A stretch of DNA of 25,472 nt from CAYHBO01 sp964354855 (GTDB lineage Bacteria; Babelota; Babeliae; Babelales; RVW-14): positions 1-25,472 of the forward strand of contig CAYHBO010000021.1 of the NCBI GenBank assembly GCA_964354855.1, in the 5' to 3' direction. Under the pieces are notes generated by a model. The model was given only the letters and a program-made list of their open reading frames with translations, was not told the origin of the DNA and made no database searches. The first letter of the stretch is position 1; each line of letters begins with the position of its first letter. Shown piece by piece: positions 1 through 8,422 of this stretch. The position numbers and the translations under genes were made by a program.

Positions 1-92
1 ATTGAATTATTATTATTGACTACTTCAGACCGAATAATTCAAGATAGAAACTAGTTATAGTATCCATAAAAACCAAAAATCAAGGGGAACTC

Positions 93-737
93 ATGAATAG
101 AAAATTCATAAATTTTATTAAAAAGAGCTTATTAATTATAACTCTAGGAACGTCTTTACAAACCCTGTCAGCAATCACCACTATCACAGAAGCCGATTTA
201 ATTATTACACCATTTATCTTAGAAGCTACCGGAGCTGGCCCTCGAGGGGATAAAGCTGAATTCGACTTACTAAAAGGAACCCAAGGGTTAACAATACTTC
301 TAAAAAAAATCCATACAAACGAGCTGAGAGAAGCTGCAGCAGCACTAAACGATAAAGATGCTGAAACCGCAGACGAAGCCGTAAAAGCAGCAGATAAAGT
401 ATTCAACAGAGTATCTCACACAATACGGTTCATCTTAAAACCAGACGAATTTACCGTAACAGGACTAACAACGCTGAGAAGTCCAAAAACACTTACTGAT
501 AAATCTATAGAACAAACGCCATTCGAGACATTAAAAGCTAGCATTAAGAACAAGAAACAATTCACCGATAAAAAATTCAAAAAATTATTTGACGACCTCA
601 ACGCAGCCCTAATAATAGCTCGAAAAGCAATAGATGAAAAAGCAATCACAGTAGAACAGGAAAAAGCAAAAGTAAAAGTAGATCCAACTCATGCACTTTT
701 GGAAGAACTAGAAGCAGCAATAAAACCGACTAGATAG
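93..737 (+). CDS. Exported protein of unknown function (214 aa)
   Basis: I do not recognise a family. The N-terminus looks like a Sec signal peptide: basic residues K4, K10 and K11, a hydrophobic run at about 12-25, and a plausible signal peptidase I site near SLQTLSA, so mature protein would start around residue 28. The rest is soluble-looking, mostly helical and charged. It has an Ala/Glu/Lys-rich stretch at about 78-102 (AAAALNDKDAETADEAVKAA) and a second helical part at about 155-214. No cysteines and no catalytic motif are visible. The ATG at 93 has a Shine-Dalgarno (AAGGGGAA) at a good distance. A terminator hairpin follows, and the facing gene also encodes an exported protein of unknown function. 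TTGACT at 16-21 and TATAGT at 56-61 are promoter-like but not correctly spaced relative to each other. Reality of the gene is likely; function is unknown. Confidence 0.75.
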   Translation: MNRKFINFIKKSLLIITLGTSLQTLSAITTITEADLIITPFILEATGAGPRGDKAEFDLLKGTQGLTILLKKIHTNELREAAAALNDKDAETADEAVKAADKVFNRVSHTIRFILKPDEFTVTGLTTLRSPKTLTDKSIEQTPFETLKASIKNKKQFTDKKFKKLFDDLNAALIIARKAIDEKAITVEQEKAKVKVDPTHALLEELEAAIKPTR

Positions 738-755
738 TAACTGCAATATCAAGAA

Positions 756-780
756 GGAGGGAGCTTTCGCTCCCTCTCTT
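756..780 (+). terminator. Rho-independent terminator after the first gene
   Basis: An 8-bp perfect GC-rich stem (GAGGGAGC / GCTCCCTC at 757-764 and 769-776) encloses a TTTC loop, with one extra G-U pair outside it. A T-rich run with interruptions (TCTTATTTTCTT) follows on the plus strand. It starts about 18 bases after the stop of the first gene. The minus side has no comparable U-tract, so it mainly serves the plus-strand gene. Confidence 0.75.
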
Positions 781-798
781 ATTTTCTTCAACAAATAA

Positions 799-1398
799 CT
801 AATCAATAAATTTTTTTATTTTTTCTTCAAGCATAAACGGTAATCCCATATCCAAGTCACTAGCGTTCCAAGAATGTGATCCTGGAATATTTTTTAATTC
901 TATCAATGCACGATCACGAATTTCCACCATCTTCGTCAAAGCTTTTTTTGCTTCTTTTATTTCTTTAACCGAAGTAACGTTCTGTTGCTCATATAACACT
1001 TTCATCTCTCTTCTAGAGCTATCTATCAGACTTCTAATTTTTACTTCTCTCTCTTCTTCAATTCTTTGTGCTTCTTCTGCTGCTTCTTTCGTCTTCCTTT
1101 TAAGCGCTGCAGCCTCTTCTCGTTTTTTTTTCGCTTCAGCTAAAGCACTACGACCATCCCCGTCTCCAGAATTTATCTCAAATTTTTTTTTCGATGAATC
1201 ATTCAAATCAGATGATGTTCTTTTTAACTCCTTACGCAATCCAGGATCATATTTTCCTTCATCCGTTTTTTTGAGAACGGGTGCAGATTGCGTTCTCTTT
1301 ATCCGTGGACCAAAAGGACTATCTCCATCTGACATCAAAGAACTGGTAAATAAAATAATACCTAAACCGCTTAAAATTACTTTGTTACGACTCAACAC
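799..1398 (-). CDS. Exported coiled-coil protein of unknown function (199 aa, GTG start)
   Basis: I do not recognise a family. Residues 1-22 look like a signal peptide or N-terminal anchor (hydrophobic run VILSGLGIILFTSSLM). A low-complexity polar segment rich in Lys, Ser and Asp follows (about 24-82). It includes RTQSAPVLKK at about 35-44. A strongly Ala/Glu/Lys/Arg-rich stretch (about 84-120) and a second charged helix (about 128-168) should form coiled coils. The C-terminal 30 residues are less charged and end in KKFID. The start is GTG at 1396-1398, chosen because AAGGAG lies at good spacing upstream. It lies 78 bp downstream of pepP on the same strand and could be co-transcribed or have its own promoter. 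No cysteines or enzyme motifs are seen. Surface, periplasmic or secreted structural roles are all possible. Confidence 0.72.
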   Translation of the reverse strand: MLSRNKVILSGLGIILFTSSLMSDGDSPFGPRIKRTQSAPVLKKTDEGKYDPGLRKELKRTSSDLNDSSKKKFEINSGDGDGRSALAEAKKKREEAAALKRKTKEAAEEAQRIEEEREVKIRSLIDSSRREMKVLYEQQNVTSVKEIKEAKKALTKMVEIRDRALIELKNIPGSHSWNASDLDMGLPFMLEEKIKKFID

Positions 1399-1476
1399 GT
1401 TCTATCTCCTTATGAATAAAATGCTACCAATCAACACAAACAACTATGTTTACATTCAGCACTCCTCTCTCAATAA

Positions 1477-2760
1477 TTACTTCATCATTGCTTCAATTTC
1501 ATCGATCTTTTTTGGTAACTCTTCACTTAAGCACATTGCGCCATCTTCTGTCATCAAATAATCATCTTCAATTCTAACACCTAATGACTCCTCTGGAATA
1601 TAAAGACCTGGTTCAATGGTAAAAACATCACCAGGCTGCAAGGGTGTGTCATAATCACCAACGTCATGAACATCAAGCCCAAGATAATGCCCAACATTAT
1701 GAGGGAAATAGCGCGCAAGGCCTCGCGTCTCAAAAAAATTCATCGTTTGCCAGTGAAGCGATTGTTCTTTCATCTGAGCGTTTCGCAAATACATTCCTGA
1801 CTTGGCTATCGACGCAACATATTCCTGTGCATCTAAAACCGTTTGATAAATTTCACGCTGACGTGGGGTAAACTTCCCATTGGCAGGATAGGTCCGAGTT
1901 AAATCAGCAGCATAAAAACCATACTCAGCCCCAATATCAACCACTACTAAATCACCATCTTTAATAATCGCATTTCGATCGGTGTAGTGGAGCACAGTTG
2001 TATTTTTGCCCGTCGCAACAATACTTGGAAATGACGGTTTGGAACCGGAAATAAACGTAAAAACATATTCAAGCGCCGCTTGCACTACATGCTCAGGAAC
2101 CCCCGGCTTAATAACTTGAGCTGCATTATGCTGCGCTGCAATGGTTACCTGAACTGCTTTATATAAAAGATCAATTTCTTCATCTTCTTTAACACGACGT
2201 AATCCATGTATCAAATGCGAAATATCATGCTGCACCTTAGTCAGCTCTGGAATATGTTTTTGTAGCTGATCAAAAAAATGCTCCTGATCTAAGGCGTCGG
2301 TATGTGTTTTTAGCTCCCCAAATACTTTTATTCCATCATTCATTAATGTCGCAAGATCTGTCACAAAATTTTTGTAACCCTCATGCTTAAAGCTTTTTTT
2401 ATACGAGTATCCCGGAGCTTGGTCACTTAACGCACCAATTTGATCAACATGAAAATCTGCTGGATTACTCGTCAATGACAATCCCACATTAACCCATTTT
2501 TCACGTTCTTTGCCAAAGTTAGGCAAATACAAATGATCACGACCATCCAAAAACATAAGTAAAACGGCAGCAGGTTCAGTAACCCCGGTCAAATAATAAA
2601 ACGAACTATCTTGCCTAAAGCTCTGACGCTCACCTTCAAACCCTCCTACCATCAAGACAACCCCCTGCTTAACATCAGGAAAAGATTTCCTAATCTCCTC
2701 AAGAAGACGCTTGCGACGATTTTTAAACATTAAAAAATTTGAATGCGGTTGAAACAACAT
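1477..2760 (-). CDS. pepP: Xaa-Pro aminopeptidase (M24B, PepP type)
   Basis: Cytosolic metallopeptidase that removes an N-terminal residue preceding proline. The N-terminal aminopeptidase-P domain spans about 1-170, with the typical SSFYYLTGVTEPAAVLL segment at about 52-68. The pita-bread catalytic domain spans about 185-420. All five dinuclear metal ligands of the M24 family are visible: D275 (VVVDIGAE), D286 (ADLTRTYP), H358 (HNVGHYLGLD), E383 (TIEPGLY) and E398 (VRIEDD). H258 and H365 are in the usual catalytic positions. Its 427 residues are close to the E. coli enzyme (441). The ATG is preceded by AAGGATG. It is the last gene of the yidC-recR-lptD-pepP run, 21 bp after lptD, and has no functional tie to the others beyond co-transcription. 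No signal peptide is seen. Confidence 0.95.
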   Translation of the reverse strand: MLFQPHSNFLMFKNRRKRLLEEIRKSFPDVKQGVVLMVGGFEGERQSFRQDSSFYYLTGVTEPAAVLLMFLDGRDHLYLPNFGKEREKWVNVGLSLTSNPADFHVDQIGALSDQAPGYSYKKSFKHEGYKNFVTDLATLMNDGIKVFGELKTHTDALDQEHFFDQLQKHIPELTKVQHDISHLIHGLRRVKEDEEIDLLYKAVQVTIAAQHNAAQVIKPGVPEHVVQAALEYVFTFISGSKPSFPSIVATGKNTTVLHYTDRNAIIKDGDLVVVDIGAEYGFYAADLTRTYPANGKFTPRQREIYQTVLDAQEYVASIAKSGMYLRNAQMKEQSLHWQTMNFFETRGLARYFPHNVGHYLGLDVHDVGDYDTPLQPGDVFTIEPGLYIPEESLGVRIEDDYLMTEDGAMCLSEELPKKIDEIEAMMK

Positions 2761-2781
2761 ACTATCATCCTTAATAAGTTA

Positions 2782-5208
2782 TTATGAAAGACCGTAGAGC
2801 CCTTCGTCATTTATTTTACTATTATCCATAACCTGAGGTCGCTTAAATCGCTTAGCTAACGACCCAAGCGAATTAAGTCTTAACGAAAAAACAATAGCCC
2901 GTTCATGTTTATCATGGCCAAACTCTCGATATTTTTTTTCTTCATAACCAACATAAAATCCACAGCAATGTCCGGTATACTCAAACCTTAGGGTATGCAA
3001 AAGCGGTTTAACATTCGCAAGTTCCATAAACCGATGCCCCTTTTCTACATAAAATTGTCCCGCATATTGAATAGTACTCGATTTACCTACCGGTACCATG
3101 AAATCAACCAATACAAAATGAGACACGTTAGAAAATAATTCTCTCGTCCGTTGTATCGAAGGTGGTTGAAATAAATACCCCATATTAAAATGTACCTTAT
3201 GCACCGAGATACCGGTAATAATTTCAGTATTTAAAAGTTGTGCATTCTTTACGTCATACTCTTGCTGCAACGTTCCCTGGAATAGCGAATTGTTCACCTG
3301 AGCCCTTACCTGAATCGGTAAAAAATGCTGTGGCCCCAATGATCGTCGCAATGGTAAAATATCCTCACTTTTATTAAATTCATATCCCTGAGACACAGAA
3401 AATTCAATCTGTGAAGATCCTTTCATAAAATGCTGTGTTAACGATGCTTCAATCTGATTTTTTGGGAAAATAAAATCCCGCTCATCCATAAAATACCAAT
3501 GCTGCTGCTTAAATAACGGTACATAATCCCAACGAACCAATGGCTGCAATGAATATAAGTAATCATACACATAATCACTAAATGCAACCTCTGGTAATGA
3601 CCATTCTGCGCCATAAGTAAGGAATAACCTACTCGCACCACGTGCAAATAAACGTGATTCATAAACATTTCGATATAGATATTGATTCTCTTGTATTAAG
3701 CTTCTTCCCTGCATTGTAGGATAAATCCCCCCAGTAAATGTATTCCCATAAAATCGTGTTGAACTTTCTAGCGCCCCTCGATAATCAAAACGCATAATCT
3801 GCGCTTTTTTAAGCGGAATACTCTGATCTTCATCAATCAAAAACGAATCGCAGTATGTTTTTACTAATTCTTGCTCTCGATAGAGTATTTGATCAAAAAA
3901 GAAGTCCTGCCGATAAAAAAGTTTGTTTGCCCATACATGATACGCACTATGCAGCGAAATAGCAGGTGCCAATGCCACTGAAACCCGGTTCTCTAGCTCT
4001 TTAACATTAAATGGTTTCTTTGTAGTTATCATATTTTGATCTAAACACTCAAGAGACAACCCTTTTCTTTGCAAATCATCCTCACTCAACGCTGAAAAAC
4101 GTTTTCGACTCGTTTGCATATCATCAACTTTCAGTTGCAATAAACACTTTGGCCACAATAAACGATTAATTAATGCATTATAAAACGAATCATCTACCTG
4201 TTCCAATAACTCAAAAAATTGGTACCCAATCCGCTTATCAGTTCCAAAATCAAGTTTTATAAGATTATTCCCCTGTGCTCCAAAAAGATCATATGAAAAG
4301 AAATCTTTTCCCGAAACCCAATACCGATTTCTTATTGCCGGCAAAATTTTACCCTGACTTTCTTTAAAATCATGACGCGCTAATGCATAATAAGCTTTTG
4401 CCTGCGTATAGCTTCCAGGCGCACGCACCCATCTAAATTCATCAAACAAGGCTATTCCCTTTTGCTCTCGCCATTCAACCCCTAACGTAGTATCACAGCG
4501 ATCACCAAAATGGTGATAATACTCCTGTTTAAATCCAAAACCACTATCATAGTCAAAATAAAATTTTGGAATCATAAACCCAGAAGCGGCTCCCTTCTTT
4601 TCAGAAGAGAACCCTGTTTGTAATGGAATAATCATTTTTGGTAATACAAAAACTGGTATAGGACCTATTTTAAAGAAAACCCAATTCACTTTAATAAAAC
4701 AACCAGCACAAACCGATGCCTCTCGTGCTGTAATTTGCCAATGAGCATTGTCAGCATCACAAGCCGTATAACTCACGTGATGTAAATACCATTCATAATC
4801 ACCTATTTTTTCAGCATAGCGAGCTGAAAAATAACCATCAGCCGTATGAATTTTAATTTTTTTAGCCGATCCTACTCTACTTTGCAAATCAAGTTCAAAA
4901 CTTTGAGCCAATAAAAGAAAATCCTTAGTTTCAACTTTAATCGCACACGAAACATTACAAAAAGCTCGTAATACTTTTTTGGTATAATCCACCTCAACAC
5001 GATCAGCCCATATATGAAATTTCTTATCAAATAAAACTTCAACTTCACCTTCAAAAACAAGGTGATCTTTATCAATGATTTGTTGTTTGAGGCTATTAAT
5101 TTGAATACTTTTTTCGATAGCAACAGATGATTGCTTAACCATACCGAGTAGACAGAACGTCCACGTCGAAAGAAAAGTTATGACGCTATAAAAAAAAAAC
5201 TTTTTCAT
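2782..5208 (-). CDS. lptD: LPS-assembly outer-membrane protein LptD
   Basis: Outer-membrane beta-barrel that, with LptE, places lipopolysaccharide in the outer leaflet. Residues 1-22 form a signal peptide. An OstA/LptA-like beta-jellyroll follows at about 35-190, with the family segments HWQIT (156-160), KIGPIPVFVLP (about 180-190) and GFMIPKF (210-216). The remainder is barrel, ending with the LptD C-terminal pattern RAIVFSLRLNSLGSL. Length (808) matches E. coli LptD (784). C150 aligns by context with E. coli C173, and adjacent C748-C749 match the C724-C725 pair used in the essential disulfides. Extra N-terminal cysteines are C84, C88, C167 and C170. It follows recR after 15 bp. No clear Shine-Dalgarno is seen, and a small hairpin covers the recR stop, so coupled translation is plausible. 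It implies an LPS-bearing outer membrane, as does the KdsD-like gene downstream in the window. Confidence 0.93.
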   Translation of the reverse strand: MKKFFFYSVITFLSTWTFCLLGMVKQSSVAIEKSIQINSLKQQIIDKDHLVFEGEVEVLFDKKFHIWADRVEVDYTKKVLRAFCNVSCAIKVETKDFLLLAQSFELDLQSRVGSAKKIKIHTADGYFSARYAEKIGDYEWYLHHVSYTACDADNAHWQITAREASVCAGCFIKVNWVFFKIGPIPVFVLPKMIIPLQTGFSSEKKGAASGFMIPKFYFDYDSGFGFKQEYYHHFGDRCDTTLGVEWREQKGIALFDEFRWVRAPGSYTQAKAYYALARHDFKESQGKILPAIRNRYWVSGKDFFSYDLFGAQGNNLIKLDFGTDKRIGYQFFELLEQVDDSFYNALINRLLWPKCLLQLKVDDMQTSRKRFSALSEDDLQRKGLSLECLDQNMITTKKPFNVKELENRVSVALAPAISLHSAYHVWANKLFYRQDFFFDQILYREQELVKTYCDSFLIDEDQSIPLKKAQIMRFDYRGALESSTRFYGNTFTGGIYPTMQGRSLIQENQYLYRNVYESRLFARGASRLFLTYGAEWSLPEVAFSDYVYDYLYSLQPLVRWDYVPLFKQQHWYFMDERDFIFPKNQIEASLTQHFMKGSSQIEFSVSQGYEFNKSEDILPLRRSLGPQHFLPIQVRAQVNNSLFQGTLQQEYDVKNAQLLNTEIITGISVHKVHFNMGYLFQPPSIQRTRELFSNVSHFVLVDFMVPVGKSSTIQYAGQFYVEKGHRFMELANVKPLLHTLRFEYTGHCCGFYVGYEEKKYREFGHDKHERAIVFSLRLNSLGSLAKRFKRPQVMDNSKINDEGLYGLS

Positions 5209-5223
5209 TCTAATGAGCCGTGC

Positions 5224-5823
5224 TCAAAATGGTCGTCGATCAAATAATGCTTTAGCAATGGTCACGCGATCCATATAGGCTAAAGTTGATCCGATAGGAA
5301 CACCGCTTGCAAGCCGTGAAACCGATACGGGTAAATGCCTAATTTTCGTATAAATATAATTTGCGGTCGCTTCACCTTCAGGTGTTGGATTTGTAGCAAG
5401 AATGATTTCTTTGGTAGAACCATTTAAACGATGCAATAACGGGCTAATCTGTAACGCATCTGGCCCAATCCCTTCCAGTGGACATAGAACACCTCCTAAA
5501 ACATGATAATGACCTTTAAACTCCCCACCCTTCTCAATGGCCCACAGATCAAACCATGATTCAACAACACAAATGATACTAACATCTCTTGATGTTGAAA
5601 GACAGATTGAGCATTGTGTCTCATGCTCAGTCCAATTGAAACAAGTAGTACAGTGTCTAACAGTTTTTTTTGCTTCTACAATCGCTCGACAAAGATCATG
5701 GATAGATTGCTCATCAGCCTCTAAAAAATACATCACCACGCGATATACATTCTTCGAAGCAAGATAAGGCACTTTCTGCAAGTGCCTTACTAATTTTTGC
5801 AATACCGGCGAATGTTGAAACAT
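5224..5823 (-). CDS. recR: Recombination mediator protein RecR
   Basis: Works with RecO and RecF to load RecA on gapped DNA. The order of domains is typical: N-terminal helix-hairpin-helix region (about 8-40), C4 zinc finger (C58, C61, C71, C74) and Toprim domain (about 80-175) with VVESW, HVLGG, ILATNPTPEGEATA and GVPIGSTLAYMD. Length of 199 aa is standard. One oddity is that the hairpin, normally LPGIGPKSAxR, reads VPYLASKNVYR here. The glycines of the turn are lost, while the K and R positions are kept (K24, R28). The start ATG has the Shine-Dalgarno TAAGGGCGG, which overlaps the yidC stop codon. The gene therefore sits 9 bp after yidC and is likely translated together with it. Identity is secure; the divergent hairpin may reflect relaxed constraint. 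Confidence 0.96.
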   Translation of the reverse strand: MFQHSPVLQKLVRHLQKVPYLASKNVYRVVMYFLEADEQSIHDLCRAIVEAKKTVRHCTTCFNWTEHETQCSICLSTSRDVSIICVVESWFDLWAIEKGGEFKGHYHVLGGVLCPLEGIGPDALQISPLLHRLNGSTKEIILATNPTPEGEATANYIYTKIRHLPVSVSRLASGVPIGSTLAYMDRVTIAKALFDRRPF

Positions 5824-5832
5824 AAACCGCCC

Positions 5833-7476
5833 TTATCGCCTAACAAATGCCTTACGCGCATAATCTTCTACGAGTGTTAATACGTTATTCATAAGCCAAT
5901 ACAAGACTAACCCCGCAGGGAAACTTGCAAATAAGACCGTCATAACAATACCCATAAACCAGGAAATAACACGCTGCTTCTCATCTTGCACCGCGGTCAT
6001 TGATTGTTGCCAAATCATCGTTACACCCATCAATACCGGAAGAACGTAGTAAGGATCTTTCGCGGATAAATCAACAATCCAACCAAAGAATGGTGCTTGA
6101 TAAAGATCAAGGTAACTCCATAAAACTCGATATAACGAGAGAAGAATTGGAACCTGCATTAACAATGGTAAACAACCAATAATCGGCGTTGCAGGAGAAA
6201 GATTATGCTCACGATGATAGCGAATAATTTCATGTTGCTGAACCTTTGGCTCAGCTTTATATTTCGTTCTAATGCGATTTATATGAGGTTGATGCTTTTG
6301 ATATTCTTCCATTCTACGACGAGAAAAAATCGATAACGGAACAAACGGAATACGCACGACCACCGTTAACGCAACAATTGCCAAGCCATAGTTTCCGATC
6401 AATTGATGAAGAAATCCAAGTAATTGAAGCATCAACGTACAAAACCATGACAACCACCCAAATGATAACAAGTCTTGTAAGCGATCATCAACCCGCGATA
6501 ACTGATGCTGCACTTTTGGGCCCATGTAAAATGACATAGTCCATACAGATGCATCTTTGCTATCTCCAATTTCAGGCCCTTCAAGCACTGCACTCATTAC
6601 TTTAGTGCTCTTAGATTCCTGAGCTTTTTCTTCTTTCCCAGAAACCATGTAGTAAGCTCTCTGTACAAATTTTGATGGGTCATTAACTAAAGTATGTACG
6701 AAATAACGGTTCTCAGCACCAAAAATAACCTTTGGGGTACTCCAATACCACGCACAGTCAGTTATTTTTGAAAGTTCTATTTTTTCAATCGCACTACGTC
6801 CTTCATCCCATACCACCGGAACAACAGCGTCATCAACAAGTTCATGAACAACCGGAGCAACAAAGAAGAGTCGCGGTCTCATAACCACAGAAGTGTCTTG
6901 TTGCTTTTGTGTTAAAGATATCGATACATCGATTTGGTACGAGTTGTCATAAAGCAAGAAGGTCTTTTCTATTGACCATTCACTATTTTCAGCTCGATAG
7001 ACCAATGTATGCTTAGTACCATCACTCTCATGATTAGCTAAGTGATAAAAATAAGGAGTTTCTTTATCTATAGAAAGAAGAAAACAATGTTTTATTCCCT
7101 CTTGCTGATCAAAGATGCCACGATCATAAACGGTTTTAAGTGGTTTTTTGTTTTTACCAAGATAATCTTTGAAAACTATCTCTTTTAATTGCCCACCAAA
7201 GCTTGAGAACGTTGCAATAACATGGTCCGTCTCTACTTTTTCTTCTTCTTCGGCTTTCGAACTTTTTTGAGGAGCAAAATCGACTTCCGCATTAAGCGGC
7301 CTCACCAAATCCTGTGTTTTTTGAACTTTAATCACGCCACCTGCTGCCTCAGAAGCCTGATTAATTTTTACAACACCTTGCTGCACAGCCTGACCAGCAT
7401 TCCTGCCAAAATACCACTGAACAGCCCAAACGGTAGAAAATGCCAATATAATTGGAAGAAATAGTTTACTATTCAT
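5833..7476 (-). CDS. yidC: Membrane protein insertase YidC
   Basis: Inner-membrane insertase and folding chaperone, acting alone or with SecYEG. The layout is that of Gram-negative YidC: an N-terminal membrane anchor (about 5-23), a large periplasmic beta domain (about 60-325), then the conserved five-helix core from about 342 to 540. The hydrophilic-groove arginine is R375 (VVVRIPFVPLS). The cytoplasmic coiled loop is at about 385-425 and the segment GCLPLLMQVPILLSLYRVL is at about 434-452. Length 547 equals the E. coli protein (548). TAAGGAA lies at good distance before the ATG. It is the first gene of the yidC-recR-lptD-pepP run. The usual rpmH-rnpA neighbours are not upstream and jag-mnmE is about 9 kb away, so the classical yidC neighbourhood is broken up. 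Confidence 0.97.
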   Translation of the reverse strand: MNSKLFLPIILAFSTVWAVQWYFGRNAGQAVQQGVVKINQASEAAGGVIKVQKTQDLVRPLNAEVDFAPQKSSKAEEEEKVETDHVIATFSSFGGQLKEIVFKDYLGKNKKPLKTVYDRGIFDQQEGIKHCFLLSIDKETPYFYHLANHESDGTKHTLVYRAENSEWSIEKTFLLYDNSYQIDVSISLTQKQQDTSVVMRPRLFFVAPVVHELVDDAVVPVVWDEGRSAIEKIELSKITDCAWYWSTPKVIFGAENRYFVHTLVNDPSKFVQRAYYMVSGKEEKAQESKSTKVMSAVLEGPEIGDSKDASVWTMSFYMGPKVQHQLSRVDDRLQDLLSFGWLSWFCTLMLQLLGFLHQLIGNYGLAIVALTVVVRIPFVPLSIFSRRRMEEYQKHQPHINRIRTKYKAEPKVQQHEIIRYHREHNLSPATPIIGCLPLLMQVPILLSLYRVLWSYLDLYQAPFFGWIVDLSAKDPYYVLPVLMGVTMIWQQSMTAVQDEKQRVISWFMGIVMTVLFASFPAGLVLYWLMNNVLTLVEDYARKAFVRR

Positions 7477-7632
7477 CTAATGATTCCTTAAAGTTTTACG
7501 CTAAAACATACAAAAAGTATGCTCATATTAATAGATAAAACATAAAAAATGAACTAGACTTTTATTTTTAAAAAATTATTTTACACTTACATTACATTAA
7601 TGTTGTTTTATTTGCACAAAAAGGACCCTCCC

Positions 7633-8415
7633 ATGACCACCATTCGTATGAAAAACTGCGTTTCCCTTTTTGCCCCAGTTATCCTTGTAGTAGCTATATT
7701 CCTATCAGGATGCGCCAAACAAAAAGCCAAAACAGATATGAGTTTTGATGAACTCAAAAATAGCGTTGGCTCCCTTCTTAAAAAACAAAACTACCAAGCA
7801 GCCTCAGAAATGCTTGAAGAAGTCATTGCCAAACATCCTGAACGCCCAGATATCCATAAATTCAAGATCATTCTTGCAGATGTTTATTTCAAGCTAGAAC
7901 AATATCAATCAGCGTGTCAGATGTATCAAAACTACTGGCAACAATACCCTTCTCACGGTAGATCTGAATATACCAAGTACCAAGCCGTTCTTTCAAAATT
8001 CTATCAAACGCTTAAGATTGACTGTGACCAAACCGTCACCGATGAAACAATAACACTCTGTAAAGAATATACTGCAAACTCTCAATATAAAAAATACCTC
8101 CAAGACGTCTTAGATATCCAAAATACCTGCGAACACAAACTCATTAACAAAGAGATCTACGTTTTTAATTTCTATCTTGGCCAAGAACAATTTGATGCAG
8201 CAAAAAGTAGGCTCAACTACTTAAAAGCAACTTTCTTGCCAAAACAACCGGCACTTGAAGCACGATTATGTTACCTCGAATGTAAGCTCGCCAAGATGCT
8301 TAATGATGAACAAACCATGCAAAATACATTTACCCTTCTCGCACAACGACATCCAACGTCCCCATTTACTCGTATGACCGAAGATCTCTTTAAAAAACCA
8401 GGCTTTTTATTTTAG
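7633..8415 (+). CDS. bamD: BamD-like outer-membrane assembly lipoprotein (TPR)
   Basis: Probable component of the Bam machinery that folds outer-membrane barrel proteins. A lipoprotein signal peptide ends in the lipobox LSGC, giving a lipidated Cys27. Tetratricopeptide-type helical repeats follow over about 38-260. These include FDELKNSVGSLLKKQNYQAA near the start, and NKEIYVFNFYLGQEQFDAAK, which closely resembles the core BamD segment. Length of 260 aa suits BamD (about 245). I chose ATG 7633 because AAAAAGGA lies just upstream. A further-upstream in-frame ATG at 7600 would put 11 extra residues before the signal peptide and lacks such a site. The gene is divergent from yidC and is followed 7 bp later by yraN. 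Assignment to BamD rather than another TPR lipoprotein (YfgM- or YbgF-like) is likely but not certain. Confidence 0.82.
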   Translation: MTTIRMKNCVSLFAPVILVVAIFLSGCAKQKAKTDMSFDELKNSVGSLLKKQNYQAASEMLEEVIAKHPERPDIHKFKIILADVYFKLEQYQSACQMYQNYWQQYPSHGRSEYTKYQAVLSKFYQTLKIDCDQTVTDETITLCKEYTANSQYKKYLQDVLDIQNTCEHKLINKEIYVFNFYLGQEQFDAAKSRLNYLKATFLPKQPALEARLCYLECKLAKMLNDEQTMQNTFTLLAQRHPTSPFTRMTEDLFKKPGFLF

Positions 8416-8422
8416 GTAAACA

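Noticed and set aside
1644..1871. 75-codon plus-strand frame with many His and Gln
   Set aside because: It lies entirely antisense within pepP, whose metal ligands are all present.
7222..7464. 80-codon plus-strand frame inside yidC
   Set aside because: It is fully antisense to a clear yidC and has Phe-rich chance composition.
7500..7520. CATAC-TTTTT-GTATG type inverted repeat upstream of yidC
   Set aside because: A 5-bp A/T-rich stem in AT-rich DNA is expected by chance, and no further support was seen.
7600..7632. Upstream start (ATG 7600) for the BamD-like gene
   Set aside because: It would put 11 extra residues before the signal peptide. The ATG at 7633 has AAAAAGGA at proper distance.
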